A DNA stretch of 64,000 nucleotides. It comes from Pyronema omphalodes. Lineage: Eukaryota > Ascomycota > Pezizomycetes > Pezizales > Pyronemataceae. Made by a program: the position numbers and the translations under genes. Below the pieces are notes generated by a model that was not told the DNA's origin, searched no databases, and saw nothing but the letters and a program-made list of their open reading frames with translations. The stretch lies in assembly GCA_024516155.1 (NCBI GenBank), contig JAJJXM010000034.1, forward strand, positions 62,001-126,000, in the 5' to 3' direction. The stretch's first letter is position 1. Each line of letters begins with the position of its first letter. Of the stretch, positions 12,432-24,276 are shown in pieces.

Positions 12432-13562
12432 TGTTGATAAAAATTGTGCAGATCCATGAGGCAAAATTGCACCCCATGGGACAGGCTACACGTCCAAATT
12501 GCACCCAATAAGCCACAAACATCGCGCTCCAAATGCACTCCTGCAAGCCACCATGGAGCAACTTTCCCTATTACTCAAGACTCTGTGCTGGCGCTCAGAG
12601 ACGTGCTGATGTAAGCCAGAGCCTCGCGCCTAAGCCGAGAGAAAGAGTCTGGTATAGAGGTTAAGGGTGAGGGTGTAGGCATGCGGAGATCTGTTGACAC
12701 ATTTATCCACGCCAACCTAGTGCACTTTCCAGCTCTTGTAATTTCGGCACCGCATGGCTCATTAAGCAAATATGTTTTGTTGCAGTTCAGCTGCCGTGAT
12801 GGAAACTGCCTAGCTGCGTGTCTCGGAGCCTTTGAATGGATAATGCGCACCAAAGTGTGGGCATGCTGTCTCGCACCTTATTCACCGGCTATTGTTCACG
12901 CTGCTCTAGTGGATTATGGTGTGGAGAAAGAAGTACTTGACGGGGAAATCGGAGCAATGAGGGTCACAGTGGCCTGACCTGCCGTATAAGAATCTTATTC
13001 ATGCAGATTCGTGCGAACCACCAGTAAGGTAGCTAACAGACCCCTGAATCTTTTGATTCTTGCATACCGTTAACTGTGATCATGAAAAACGGCTGCCTAA
13101 ACGAACGTAATTCGTACAGACTGACGTGCAGTCCATGTGAAACGTTCAACGACTCACAGAAATCACTCTTACGAAAAGGAATCATGCCGGCACTGACTTC
13201 ACTTCCGAACAGATGGCAAAATATTTCCCCATTACGTGTTTGGTGCAGTATTGAGCATGATTGGAGCTACCTCAAGGAGAATAGATCTGCAAGATCGCGT
13301 GTCGAGTGATGTGCAATGATATCCAGAATGGCAACGTGGGGAAAAAATCCATTACCGACTGTCACTCACCCCGCATTTCACTAACTATCAAGCTCGCACT
13401 CGTATATTCAGGGTCCACTATATTTACATCACTTTGTTTATGTCTATCAATCAATGAGCATATTTTTCATACGACTTCTGCTTGAGCTATCATTGTTTGA
13501 GGCAAGAGCTAGAAGCTGTGCCAGAATGTGATATGAAGGCAAAATAATCAAAACAAGCAGTA

Positions 13563-13780
13563 CTACAGAGATACTGCAGGAGCTTCTATGTACTCACGTA
13601 CAAGAGTAGTTGGTCCTGTAGGGGTGATCTCATCAGGCAAGTCGTAACTGTTTGCCTCCAAATATAAGCAAACTAGGTAAAACATGCCAACACGGTGAGG
13701 TGCAGCTGGAGTTTCCCGTTCAATTTTGTTATCTTTGTGGGTAAAGCTCCGGCCACGATCCAATATTCTACCAATGCAAT
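13563..13780 (-). CDS. Exon-like open frame, unknown
   Basis: An open frame of about 70 codons carries protein-like sequence: GRILDRGRSFTHKDNKIERE, then VGMFYLVCLYLEANSYDLPD and EITPTGPTTLVREYIEAP. A donor-like GTACGTGAGT lies inside near its 3' end. It follows the gene at 13871-14489 on the same strand and could be a further exon of it, but the stop at 13871 and the lack of a donor there argue against that. Function unknown. Confidence 0.25.
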
Positions 13781-13870
13781 TGCCATTTGAAGATTAGATT
13801 AAGACTCTCATGTCTATGCAGTTATCCGATGCTGCGATGAGGAACATATTCAAAAAAAAAAAAGTCAAAA

Positions 13871-14489
13871 TCAAGATTTGGCTCGAGAGTTGGGCGTTCC
13901 TTTCTTGTGTATCATGAGGGGTCCAGGTTTGTTGGCGCAGCTGCACCATTCTACTTCATTTTTGTCACCTTGTACTGTACCTCCACTTTCCTGAATATTT
14001 GTGTTACCTATTCTAACAGGGTTGTGTTGTAACGATAAAAGAAATTTAAACCCAGTTTGCACAACTTGCTGCAATTGTACATCTCTTGCATTTTTCTTCC
14101 ATGCATCCAAATCGATATCCATGAAATCGACTGTGAGCAGTGACCTCACCACATAGACTGGCTCCCCAGGCATCTGGAATATCTCCTTCTCTTTTGTATG
14201 AAAGCCGACAGGTTGCCCGCACAGACAGATCTCTGAAGTGTTCACCCTCGGAGAATTACTTTGTGCAACCAAGTTGTTGTTTCACTTTACCCATACCTCG
14301 CTCCCGCAAAATATAAATTCTAGCCGGCGACGAATAGGTATAAGCGTTCCCCGTATAGATACGGAGCATTTCCCCTGTGAAAGAGGGCAAAGTGATCTCA
14401 AGCATAGCAAGCTGCCCCGCCGACTGACACAAAGAGTAGGTCGGGGGAACCGCATATGCCTCCGACGGATCACACACGGGTTCAGACAT
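13871..14489 (-). CDS. Hypothetical two-exon gene facing away from the Zn2Cys6 gene
   Basis: Exons 14489-14291 and 14232-13871 join across a 58-base intron (GTAAAG to TTCAG) that restores a single frame, giving 186 residues. The first exon reads MSEPVCDPSEAYAVPPTYSL then ITLPSFTGEMLRIYTG; the second has EPVYVVRSLLTVDFMDIDLD and a C-terminal VEWCSCANKPGP. No signal peptide or membrane segment is evident, and I do not recognise a family. The ATG at 14489 is the first good start in the frame; an open frame just upstream (14580-14774) may be an additional 5' exon, which I could not splice in cleanly. The head-to-head position with the regulator at 15197 could mean a shared promoter, but that is inference. 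Confidence 0.5.
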
Positions 14490-14579
14490 ACGCTTCCGAT
14501 CTTCAACACGTTCAACGGTTATCTGCTGCAACTTTGTCCGACACTATGGCTCGGTGAGTTCATCCGTATTATTCGACTG

Positions 14580-14774
14580 CTACTTCAACTGCCGGTGAGG
14601 AGAAGGACAGTCAGGCAGCGGTTTCAACTCCTCAAGTTCAGCTATTAACCGCTTTTCATCCACGCAGAAGACACTCCAACTCGGACTACATCGGTGTTCG
14701 AGAGCATCCTCATCACGATCAAGATCCCCATGACGATGAATGGTAGGCTTTCCTCCAAATAATGGGAAATTCAT
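14580..14774 (-). CDS. Possible extra 5' exon of the hypothetical gene
   Basis: ATG-started frame of 64 codons with protein-like sequence (MNFPLFGGKPTIHRHGDLDR, then CSPSWSVFCVDEKRLIAELE). It sits 91 bases upstream of the next open frame on the same strand. The available donors (GTTGAA, GTAGCA) leave the wrong phase for the following exon, so either the donor is unusual, there is a frameshift, or the two are unrelated. Confidence 0.3.
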   Translation of the reverse strand: MNFPLFGGKPTIHRHGDLDRDEDALEHRCSPSWSVFCVDEKRLIAELEELKPLPDCPSPHRQLK

Positions 14775-15196
14775 AATGGCTTTTAGCAAAACTAATGCCG
14801 CATCTCGTATCCAGGTGGCCGAACCCCTCTCGCGCGCATCATCATCACATAGTGCCAGACTACGGCGGGTATAACCCGGGTGTTGGTGCTCCTGGTATAG
14901 TCCCCATCACCGTTTATTTCGTTTACGCCGTCACTTTATGGCTGGTGTCATGATCCTCTTTGGCCGGTGTCTGTCATGGTCTTCTTGGCCGCCGTCACTT
15001 TTTGGCTTCATGTTCACTTCCAACGACTGTCCTGCTGCACACGAATTACTTGCGTTCTGCATTGAGACTCAAACATCCTCCAGTGATGCCTGAATTCCCG
15101 CGATGCAAGCCGTGAAATCGATAACTGCATGAGGCAGCCCTTTCGCAGGGCAACAAGGCGGCGGCGGAGAAGACGAGTTTGTTGTGTGTGTGTGTG

Positions 15197-17744
15197 ATGC
15201 TGAGATTATTCCATCCAGACCGGCGAGTTTCTGCCCCGGAATACCTGTTTGCCTCAACTGGCGGCTTCAATATCGCAACTTCCGATGGTCAACCAACTTA
15301 TTCGTCGACGGGATCGCACTATGTTCTTGAGAAGCCGGAGGTGCGTCCCGCAGGTTATCCCGATTTGAGCCAGTGGCAGCCCAATTCGGCTGAGTTGCAA
15401 CCACATTTTCGCCGTCTGCATCGAGCAAGTATTAATTACCGCGCGCAGAACGTTAATCTTGTTGCCGCTCGCCGAGGTAAGTGTTAACTTCGCCATGAAT
15501 CTGATGAGGAGTTTGAAGATTGATCAGACGCCACAGACCACAGTCACACCTCGCTCTACGCGCATGCCATTCCAAGACCGACCACTTATCTTCAGAATGG
15601 CCATCCCGCGCGCATCAACGTGATGCGTGGGCTTCACAGCCAAAGAACTACCAGTATTCGAACCGATCATCTCGACGATCCGCAGGACATCAGCGAGCAT
15701 GTCCATCGCCATGACGATGTTGATGACGGTATGGCCGAGACGCATGCGGTCATTCACCACTCCCTGTCTCCCGACAGCGAAGTCAGTCCTCCCCGGCTGG
15801 GAAGTGCATCCAGCTCCTCGTTGAAGCGACCGGCCACCCTCGGCCCTGCAAGTGATGCCTTACGGAGACAAGCTCTCGAACATCGGCCGATCGAAGAGCC
15901 CGGTATCCCTGCTGACAATATACATCCGTATGTACATGTCTTGGTCCCGACCGGACATAATGATCGGGATGGAGCCTCTCGATCTCCAGATGATGCCCGT
16001 CACTTGGCCGAGAAGAAGCCCATTCCAGCCAGAAAGGGATATCGAAAGCCCATGGACGAGTCTGAACGCCAGGCCATCAAGCAGAACAGAAAGTATGGTG
16101 TTTGCCTGAGGTGCAAATTATTCAAAGAAAGAGTAAGTTCATCTTCATTGGAATAAAATATTCGAACAGGATACGGTGCATTATAGAACATGTTTTAACA
16201 AAATATCGTCTATCTAGTGTCGAGGAGGAATTCCATGCGAGCGCTGTCGATCTCTGAAAGTTTGGAAGAGCATTTGCGTACCTGCGCAATTCACCGAGAA
16301 GGCTGTCTTCAATCGCGGTAAGACTTGACTACCCATTCCATCAGCATTGTTCCACAGGCTAAACATTTAAAAGACATTTACGGAGGAAGACTGGGTTTGC
16401 TCTATGCAACTATCGACTCCTGGGCTTCAGATCATCAACTCAAGTATGGAATGCCAGAATCGAGCTCCCGGTTCGACATATCTGGATTTGGTCTTGATAA
16501 TGGTCCAAAAGAAGTCGATGTAAGCAATGGCTACCCACCTGTGCTTCGAGTAAAAGCCCATCCATTTGTGCCGATTGACCGAGTTCTACTGGAGCATATC
16601 TTGTGGAGAGCCCCCGGAAAACCTGGTTACAATCGCCTTCCCTCTACATCCTACGGCTTGAAAGAGGAGATACCTTCCGACGCACTAGACGACTACATTG
16701 ACAGCAATCTTGTATACATCATCGAAGATATGAAGAACGGACGGGCTGGAACTGACCCATGCATTGAAATGCACATTGATACAATCGAGGCCGCATATGA
16801 ATATGCCAACAGTAATAAAGATTTGGTACTATAATATAACCCTCTGTGGCACAAGTAAGAAATAACTAATTTCCTGTTTTTGGCAGAGCTTGTTGGTGCG
16901 TCAGGCATTACGTATCTGGACGGCACAGAACTTTTTCTTCAATAATGCCTGGAGGATCTGCAGTGCAGAAACTCTGGAAATGTCCAAGATCGACAATCCA
17001 GAATCGAAATTGCACGGCGTGATACCTTTGCCCAGGCTTATGAACCAACAACTTGATTATTACATTGAGAATAGAGTGGCGAATTTGGAGAAGGAACTGC
17101 TCGCTGAACTACAGGCACGAATACTGGATCGTAATCCAAATGAATGGTTTGGCATATTCTTGGCCATATACATTCACCTCTGCAGCATTGAACGCGATAA
17201 TTGGTGTCTTAGCACCTGGAACCACGACAAAGACATTCTCATTGAAAGAGTTCAGCAATTAGTAAGTCCGAACTAGCCACCGGTTCTGGCGTGTGTCATT
17301 TTAACAAGGATTATTAGGAAATTTCGAGTCATTCACAAAAGCTCAAACGCGGTCCCGAGAAGGCTTATATATGGCCGGTTGCAATGTGTCCTTCTGAGTT
17401 GATCAAGAAGAATGAGCACCTTGCAGATATGCTGGTCTCCCACTTTCGAACCATTTCTCGCGGCTATGTACCGTTCACATTAGACTGGGATCAGAAACAA
17501 GTTGTACAAATGGCCGGGAACGAACGAGAAGCAGTTGATTACATGAAATCTATGAGCACTCACGTTTCAAAATTCGGTAAGTCTTGGCCGATCATTTATC
17601 CGGCCAATAACTGCAGCGACGCTAACGAATCACCCTGCCGCAGAACGTAACTTATTGGCGCGCTTGTCGGCTAAGTATTCTAGGGAAGACGCGGCTAGTT
17701 TGGATGGAATGTACACATCAAAATTGATGTTGAGTGATGAATGA
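15197..17744 (+). CDS. Zn2Cys6 zinc-cluster protein, probable transcription factor
   Basis: Seven exons: 15197-15476, 15528-16132, 16218-16317, 16374-16825, 16887-17261, 17318-17576, 17644-17744. All phases agree and total 724 codons (723 residues). The zinc cluster spans an intron: cysteines at residues 286, 289, 296, 302, 305 and 315 (spacing 2-6-5-2-9), in VCLRCKLFKER then CRGGIPCERCRSLKVWKSIC. Such clusters bind DNA in fungal regulators. The N-terminal 280 residues are His/Ser/Pro-rich and probably disordered; the C-terminal 400 are a helical region without the usual Fungal_trans signature that I can see. Here the cluster is central rather than N-terminal, as in a group of expanded proteins I associate with Leotiomycetes. 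The ATG at 15197 follows a TG dinucleotide run; an earlier exon cannot be excluded. Targets unknown. Confidence 0.85.
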
Positions 17745-18114
17745 ATTCAGGGGAAGCAGTAAGAGGTGTTTTGTGGTCATTCGTTATTATTGATTGTGCT
17801 ATGGGATTTTCAGTTATCGTACTCTTTGCTGTGATGATCAGATGTTTGTATTGGGCGATAAGGCACATTTCTTATTTTGTATATCGTTTAATGTTTTGAG
17901 GTCTACTGAGTGTGTTATATCTATTCTGACTGAAGCACCTATGATTGATATCGGGGCGGCGGCGGATGGCGATGGTAGAGTTACAAACTACCAAAGTAGA
18001 AAAAGCCAGATAAAACAACCAGAAAAACGCCAAATCTAATCGCAGTATGGCAGCAACTTAAGATTAGGCATGCAGCTCTCGGTAACAGTTATAGGCGATA
18101 AGCAGCATGGAAGA

Positions 18115-18402
18115 CTATAGATGCTGGTGGTGCAATAATGGTGACGGGTGAATGGTAAAGAGCCGATTCGGGATTTTACCCTTATGGAGAAGAGAACAAG
18201 TGGAATTAGTGGAATATGTTAAGATAGGCCTATGGTACAGGCCTATGGTGTAATCGAGGGTTAGTAATATTATAGATACAAAGCCAACTAAGCATATTAT
18301 TCCATTTTTACAAGATACGAAAGTAGGGAATAGAACATGCAACATAACAAAGAAACAGAGGGATGAAGATAGTGACAAATTGAACGGATAGTAAGAATTC
18401 AT
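18115..18402 (-). CDS. Weak candidate: small hydrophobic protein
   Basis: ATG-started 95-codon frame. The start (MNSYYPFNLSLSSSLCFFVM) and the middle are hydrophobic, so it could carry a signal peptide or membrane segments. The DNA is AT-rich and such frames arise by chance; no conserved motif is visible. Confidence 0.18.
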   Translation of the reverse strand: MNSYYPFNLSLSSSLCFFVMLHVLFPTFVSCKNGIICLVGFVSIILLTLDYTIGLYHRPILTYSTNSTCSLLHKGKIPNRLFTIHPSPLLHHQHL

Positions 18403-19011
18403 AAAAACTATACAAGAGCACAGGAATGACCCAAGTATTTCAGTGACAACATGCCCTATATCTTGGCAAAAACAGCTTGTAAACGTCCTATACCGGTAGC
18501 TTGGTCATAGGAATTTGCCCTCACATCGGTTTTCCCAGAATTCAGGTTAATAGATACTTTCTGTGCTGAAATTTTATATAGCGTTTGAAACGTTATTCGA
18601 ATTACTCCGATATACGCCTTATTATGTATAATTATGACCGTTCTCTAGAGTTAATACCCGTAATTGCAATAGCGGATAGAGACTTCGCAAGGTCCTTGAG
18701 TAGTCTATGGTTAGACAGTGTGCTTCATACTTGAATGTGAATGAATGAGTCGCGAGAGAACATTTGACTCATTAAAAAAAACACATACCAGAAGAGGAAT
18801 GATTGATGCACAGATATTGCACAAAATTCAGTTGTCTCTGGGGTGGTGACAGTTACTTCGCTCCTGATTGTGCCTGGCTGCAATATATGGACGGTACACT
18901 GGAAATGAATAAAATAAAAATTGCAATTATCAGCGAGAGGGGTTCAATCATATGAGGTATATCGCATGCATGTTACATCAATCCATTGCCAGTACATTAC
19001 ACCTGCAATAT

Positions 19012-19309
19012 TTAGTAAGAGGAGGAAGAAAACAAGACTACGAAGAAGATCAGTGACATGATGTTTGGGACCGGCATTTTAAGGAGGAAAACCGAGGGCA
19101 CCAAGTCGTTATCAATGCTTGTATACAAATCAATATTCCTGGTATCGTCTCGTATGTGAAATTTCTAAAGCTGTATTATAGCAAAAGTTAAGGATTACCT
19201 TTTTTCTGTAATCATAAGAGACATACGAGGCAATGAGAAGAGGCACGGAAGTAAGGGCGAATGTGAGGACAAGGACATGGGAAAATGTGTGAACCAAGAA
19301 AGGGGGCAT
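19012..19309 (-). CDS. Weak candidate: small membrane or secreted protein
   Basis: ATG at 19309 lies about 110 bases downstream of a TATATAAG box on the same strand. The frame starts MPPFLVHTFSHVLVLTFALT, a signal-peptide or membrane-anchor profile, and either ends after 59 codons at 19130 or, if a very short 34-base intron (19198-19165) is removed, continues to a stop at 19012 with a second hydrophobic stretch. The intron is below the usual size for these fungi, so the short form is safer. No family recognised. Confidence 0.25.
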
Positions 19310-22300
19310 CAGCGAACAGGGAGGGGTGGAGTGCTTTTTGAGTCTGCGTTTCGCGGTAATAAACTCATAGTTCGACAACGCGGGGAGAAGAGGAAACCGA
19401 ACAATAACTCCTCTTATATAGGAATTTCTTTTTACATACCGTGATTCCAAATACCAAAACCCTAAACCCTACAAAACATGGCGGAACCTCCCGGCATGTC
19501 CTGGTATTAAATATAGCACGTACTACAACCCGTAGTTGCTAACTAAATAACCCAATTATTTCCTAGTGCCTAGGACTGACGTATAATTATGCAGCGGTAG
19601 TACTGCGTGAAACAGATAAACAAAACAGGAAGATAACTAGAAGAGCATGACTGAAAATTTCAACCTCATTTCGCAACCATCATTTTAATGGTCTTGCGCA
19701 ACACCACACCTAGATATATTATTTTATACATTTACATCAAAGCTATCATGGGGAGTAAAGGTGCTTATATAAATTCCTACGTAAGTATACCCACTAATGT
19801 GGTTGACATGCCTAACTTATAGCTTGATATAATATACTATTTCACCTGAGTCAGTTTTTTTTGAAACATGACGCAAGCGGTTAAACGAACGTTGTTTCCA
19901 TTATCAGAGGGCTTTCGGAGTACCGAGATAGTTTCATGTCGTGAGATGATACAATTGTAACATCATATAATGGTTCAACGGCGAAAGAGGTCAAGTTTGG
20001 TATATTCAAGCCTTGGTGGCTCATAAGGTAATTTGCCATACATAATTCAACACAGTACCGAGATACCCTTCAGGCAGCAGTATCTATCTCCAAAACAAAG
20101 GCTTAGGTTGAGATAAAACACTTAGAATGCGATGTCCGTCAGCTTAATCAGCTTATGGAAGTAGATATCCCGACGTTAAAGAAATTGGTCATTAGTAGGA
20201 GCTCATGTTGGTAGGCATAGAAGAATCCTTTGGTAAAAACTTGAAAGGCCCATCCCGGCTTTTGGTAAACTTTGTTAATGGATATTATTTACTGATATTT
20301 GATCGCCTGAAACACCATGAAAAAAATGGCCATCGTTAATAGTCGTCAGTTGACATCAATGTCGTCACCATAATGAAGGTTTGCTGTATGGATCTCGGCA
20401 CTAAAACAACTACGTATATGGACCGATGTAATTTGGAAGGTGGTCAGGGTGCACTACCCACAGATCTTGATGAAAGCGGTAAAAATTTGGTTCAACTGAG
20501 ATCTGGTATTGAAACCTGCGTTTCTAGAAAATAGACATCATTCTGTGGTCCAAAGACCTGATTATTTGAAGCAAACATTTATCATGTCAATACCACTATC
20601 TCAATACTCTTCAAGAAGGGTAGTTAATGCATATAAAACGATATCTTTTGATAAAAACTTTTCATGCGTTTCGACCTTCTTAGCTATGCGAGTGATAACC
20701 TATGATACAAAATGATAGAATCTTGAGTCGCTAGTGAAAGTCCTGTTATTTCCATGCTGTAGATAAAATACTTCAATCAGGTAGAATCGAAAATGATCAT
20801 ATATGAAGCAGAAAACATGTGTTATTAGTCGACTGGGGAGTTCTTTGGCATCATTATCCCGGTAGCAAGGCATAAGCCGAATTCTTTTCATAAAGTAGTC
20901 TACGATAACCTAAACCAAATGACAGAATATTAACCAAGTCGATCCAGTGGTGATATCTTTGGAAATTGTGTACCATGGTCTATCTGAAATTTTGAATAGC
21001 CATAGCATATCAAATGGCACATGTTTATTAGGCTTGGGTCATGAAGTAATAAATAAATAAATCAGGCTAGGGCCGTGGACTATGGTGAGAATTGATATGT
21101 GTTGTTGCGAATATTTATTCGCAAGTGAACCATATGAATCTTTTGAGGAGATTACCAAGTGTCCATGATCTGTCCTGGTATCATGCAGTAGGCGCCCACT
21201 GGTCTTGTTGTATGCGGTGGGGCTTGCGCTATTCATTGTTGAGTGGCGATATACATTACGACGATATGAGAAGGTTATTGTGCAGCTCGTATTCGGCGCA
21301 AGTTAAAGATATCCATCATGTGGTATCATCCGTGAGAATCTGGACAATTTTCCCAGCCAATTTCCTGGTGGTATATACTACAAATGGGAGACACCTGAAC
21401 GCTGGTGTACATGACATAGCAGCGCCTGAATTGGATGACTAACAGCTGGTAGTTGTAGTCAAAATTCCTCCAGAATATAATAGTATTATTAGATGGCATT
21501 AGCCTTGTATCATGTATTCCAGAGAGATGGCCTGCGGAGAAGTTGTGGGTGAAGAGGTCTGTGACAGGATGGAGAATGCTATTTTCATTTTTGTCTGTCA
21601 AAAGACAGTTAGACAGAGATATTTATGTAGGATGTAAGGGGTCAAACAATACATGGTTGTGTAATACTGACCAAATGGAAATCACGATCGACAAAACCGA
21701 AGACCCATAGAATATTTTAGCTTCCAAGATGACACCAAATCCAAAAAAGCCGGAGCGGTCTTTCATGTTTTGTTGGGATTCATTGCGCATGAATAATGCG
21801 ACAGAGAGCTGCAAATGCATGACAGTGCATTGACACTGAGAATTCTGGGATTGCAGCCAAGTAATCCTAGTTCTACAATAGCTATTTGCAAATAATTCAT
21901 TAGATCAAGTAGTAACCGACGGTAGGTTAACTCAATGGACACTAAGTTGGAGTAGAGAAATGACAATCCCGGTAAGAGATATTGTTTAATTCTTTCGAGA
22001 TTCCGTCTTAACTTGGAAGATCACTGAATAGGAGGATGATGAACCCTGAGCTCACGTTCTGATGATATGAGGGTGCGATATAGATGGTTAGTGTCCTACC
22101 TGTAGCCGCAAACCACAATCTTTTTGCGCATTGGTGGCCTTAATAGTTGGTAGAAACATTGTATTACTTCAATCAATGTCTTTTGCAATTGGATTTGTAC
22201 GCCTCATCCGTCAAGACACAGTGATCAAGTCAGAAATCGATAGAAATAGCCGGGCATTGCGGTGCAGCTATGGAAATCATTCAGCTTACCAGTGAGCATT

Positions 22301-22495
22301 CGGTTTCTCACTTAATGGATCTAAACTACGGTAGATTCATACCATGAGCTTTCGTGGGTGGTTTCTGTTTGATGTTCGATTTATGATGATGCTATCTGTT
22401 CAGTGATAACGGAAACCCATCTTGCTTTACATCTCATGGGCCTATGAACTACAACTCGCGTCCTTCTACGACTTCATTTCATTCGGCCTTGTTTA

Positions 22496-22777
22496 TGCCT
22501 CCGCCAAGACATCGAAATATCCAAGATACCCCCAAAGGTTTTTTCTATGCAATATACCCCTCGCTTAGATCCATGACGCCGCACCAGCCGCGAAAAAGTT
22601 TGCTCGAAGCGTTTTTTTTCAAAGTTGAAATCCAGATGAAGAGGAGCTTGAAGTTCGATTTACAACTGAAGAAAATCACGGTTGAAGAAATTGGTTTTTA
22701 GAAAAACTTTGCCACAGCAGGTGCGGCAGCATGGACCTAAGCGGGGGGTATATTGAATAACATTAAGCGACGGGGTT
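22496..22777. mobile_element. Truncated copy of the TIR element at 24277
   Basis: About 280 bases align with the left and right parts of the element at 24277-24782, including the CGAAATATCCA, ATACCCCTCGCTTAGATCC and CCGCACCAGCCGCG blocks and the terminal TATATTGAATAACATNAAGC block. It lacks the outer part of both inverted repeats and an internal 172-base segment. The deletion point falls on CAGATG, which flanks that segment as a direct repeat in the fuller copy. Confidence 0.75.
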
Positions 22778-22900
22778 TCAAAATTCTGGGAGCGGTAAAG
22801 GGAGTAGCATCAATGGCATACAAGCGTGAACCGCTTGTTTCGCGACGTGGTTGGTTCTAGGTGTGAACAACACGGGAAGAAACTTTAACCTTGAATCGTG

Positions 22901-23444
22901 TTCCTCAACATGAATGACCATAGAGAGGGGATAACACTTCTCAATATTGCTAGCTACTCAAGCGACGTACCAAAGTCGTATCGTATTATGGGCCCAGGTT
23001 GACTGCCACCGTCGAATCAGAGAGACTCTTTGCTAACTTTCCCACCATCTGTCTCCATATCGGCATCGTCAGAGCAGTAACCCATCATGTTCGGTGGCAG
23101 ATCTTCCCAAGCACCATGTAGAGACGTTTTGACATTGCTGTAATTGTAGAGTACAATATGAGTGTGATTGTCTCCTAAACATGAATGAATGATCATCGAG
23201 AGAGGATACCATTCCTCAATACTACTAGCTACTCAAGCGACGTACCAAAGTCGTATCTTATTATGGGCCCAGGTTGACTGCCACCGTCGAATCAGAGAGA
23301 CTCTTTGCTAACTTTCCCACCATCTGCCTCCATATCGGCATCGTCAGAGCAGTAACCCATCATGTTCGGTGGCAGATCTTCCCAAGCACCATGTAGAGAC
23401 GTTTTGACATTGCTGTAATTGTAGAGTACAATATGAGTGTGATT
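22901..23444. repeat. Tandem duplication, 275-base unit, two copies
   Basis: Unit 1 is about 22901-23170 and unit 2 about 23171-23444. From 22971 to 23169 the copies match almost perfectly at an offset of 275 bases; I see only about two base changes there, while the 5' 60 bases are more diverged and include a 4-base difference. The minus strand of each copy keeps the same open frame of about 45 codons (core NYSNVKTSLHGAWEDLPPNM, then GYCSDDADME). The match is far higher than among other repeats here, so the duplication looks recent. Confidence 0.85.
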
Positions 23445-23460
23445 ACCTCCCTAAGTTTTG
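23320..23460 (-). CDS. Possible terminal exon, duplicated; unknown
   Basis: On the minus strand, after a possible acceptor at 23459 (CTTAG), a frame of about 50 codons reads through NYSNVKTSLHGAWEDLPPNM and ends KVSKESL-stop. The same frame is open in the second unit 275 bases further along. A competing frame from ACAGCTCGAGAC also stays open for about 40 codons, so the reading is not certain. Upstream the frame 23746-24006 (Cys-containing, CSPVPLESRTEPISL) might be an earlier exon, not joined here. Confidence 0.22.
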
Positions 23461-24276
23461 CAAAGTCTCGAGCTGTCTGTAGGGATTATTAGTATCGCAA
23501 TTTCAAATCGTTGAGAGGGATTGCAAACTATCAAGTAGTCTATCATGGAAGAAAAAAAAATGAGTAATTACTGTTGGTGGTGGTTTAACGTCAATAATTC
23601 GACACGGCCGTTAGATACCAATAGTGGAGGAAAGATGGAGTTTTGTCTATTCACGGGTGGAAAGAGATGTTCTGCTGATAGCCTAGTGGAGGGTGTACAT
23701 ATGGCCCGGAGCCCCGGCTAGGCTTTCTTTAATTCACTCTCTTACCTACCTGGTAACCCTGTCTCTATAACCGCTACCGGTAACCTTGTCCAACTCTTCT
23801 CCTCTCTTCCCCATTTTCTTTTCCGTACTGCGCATGCATGTGGCCTGGTACACAGAATTATCGACTGTTTCGGGATTCGGAACAGTAGTTTTACAAGAAA
23901 CCTCCGTCTGTATATAGCATATTCCAGTGTTTCCCATAGTTAGCGATATCGGTTCGGTCCGGGATTCCAAGGGGACTGGACTACACATCGGTGGTCCGTC
24001 CGGCACCTCGGACTACAACCGACAGCAAAATTCGCCGTTCATTGCATTCAACTACGGTCCAAAGAGCAAATACCCAAGACGTAATTCGCGCTAGTTAACA
24101 GAGACAGTACCAGTGTACTGTTGCAAAAACAATTGAAAGTCCCATCATATTTTAGCCACTACGTGGTACTTCGTATCATGATGTAGGAAGTTTCTGGGTT
24201 GTCTATCAAAGACTTGTTATTTGATAAATTGCAAAACCAATATTCAAGAACAAAAACAATTTAAATCACGAAATTA

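Larger units (their letters stand above)
4921..13562. other. Gene-poor region, left part of island
   Basis: About 8.6 kb with no conserved gene. It holds one repeat-containing open frame (5042-5560), two exon-like minus-strand fragments (9564-9772, 11452-11697), and degenerate repeats near 12.2-12.4 kb. Base composition is moderately AT-rich with many stops in all frames, as expected of decayed repetitive DNA. I recognise no transposase or reverse transcriptase. Confidence 0.5.
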
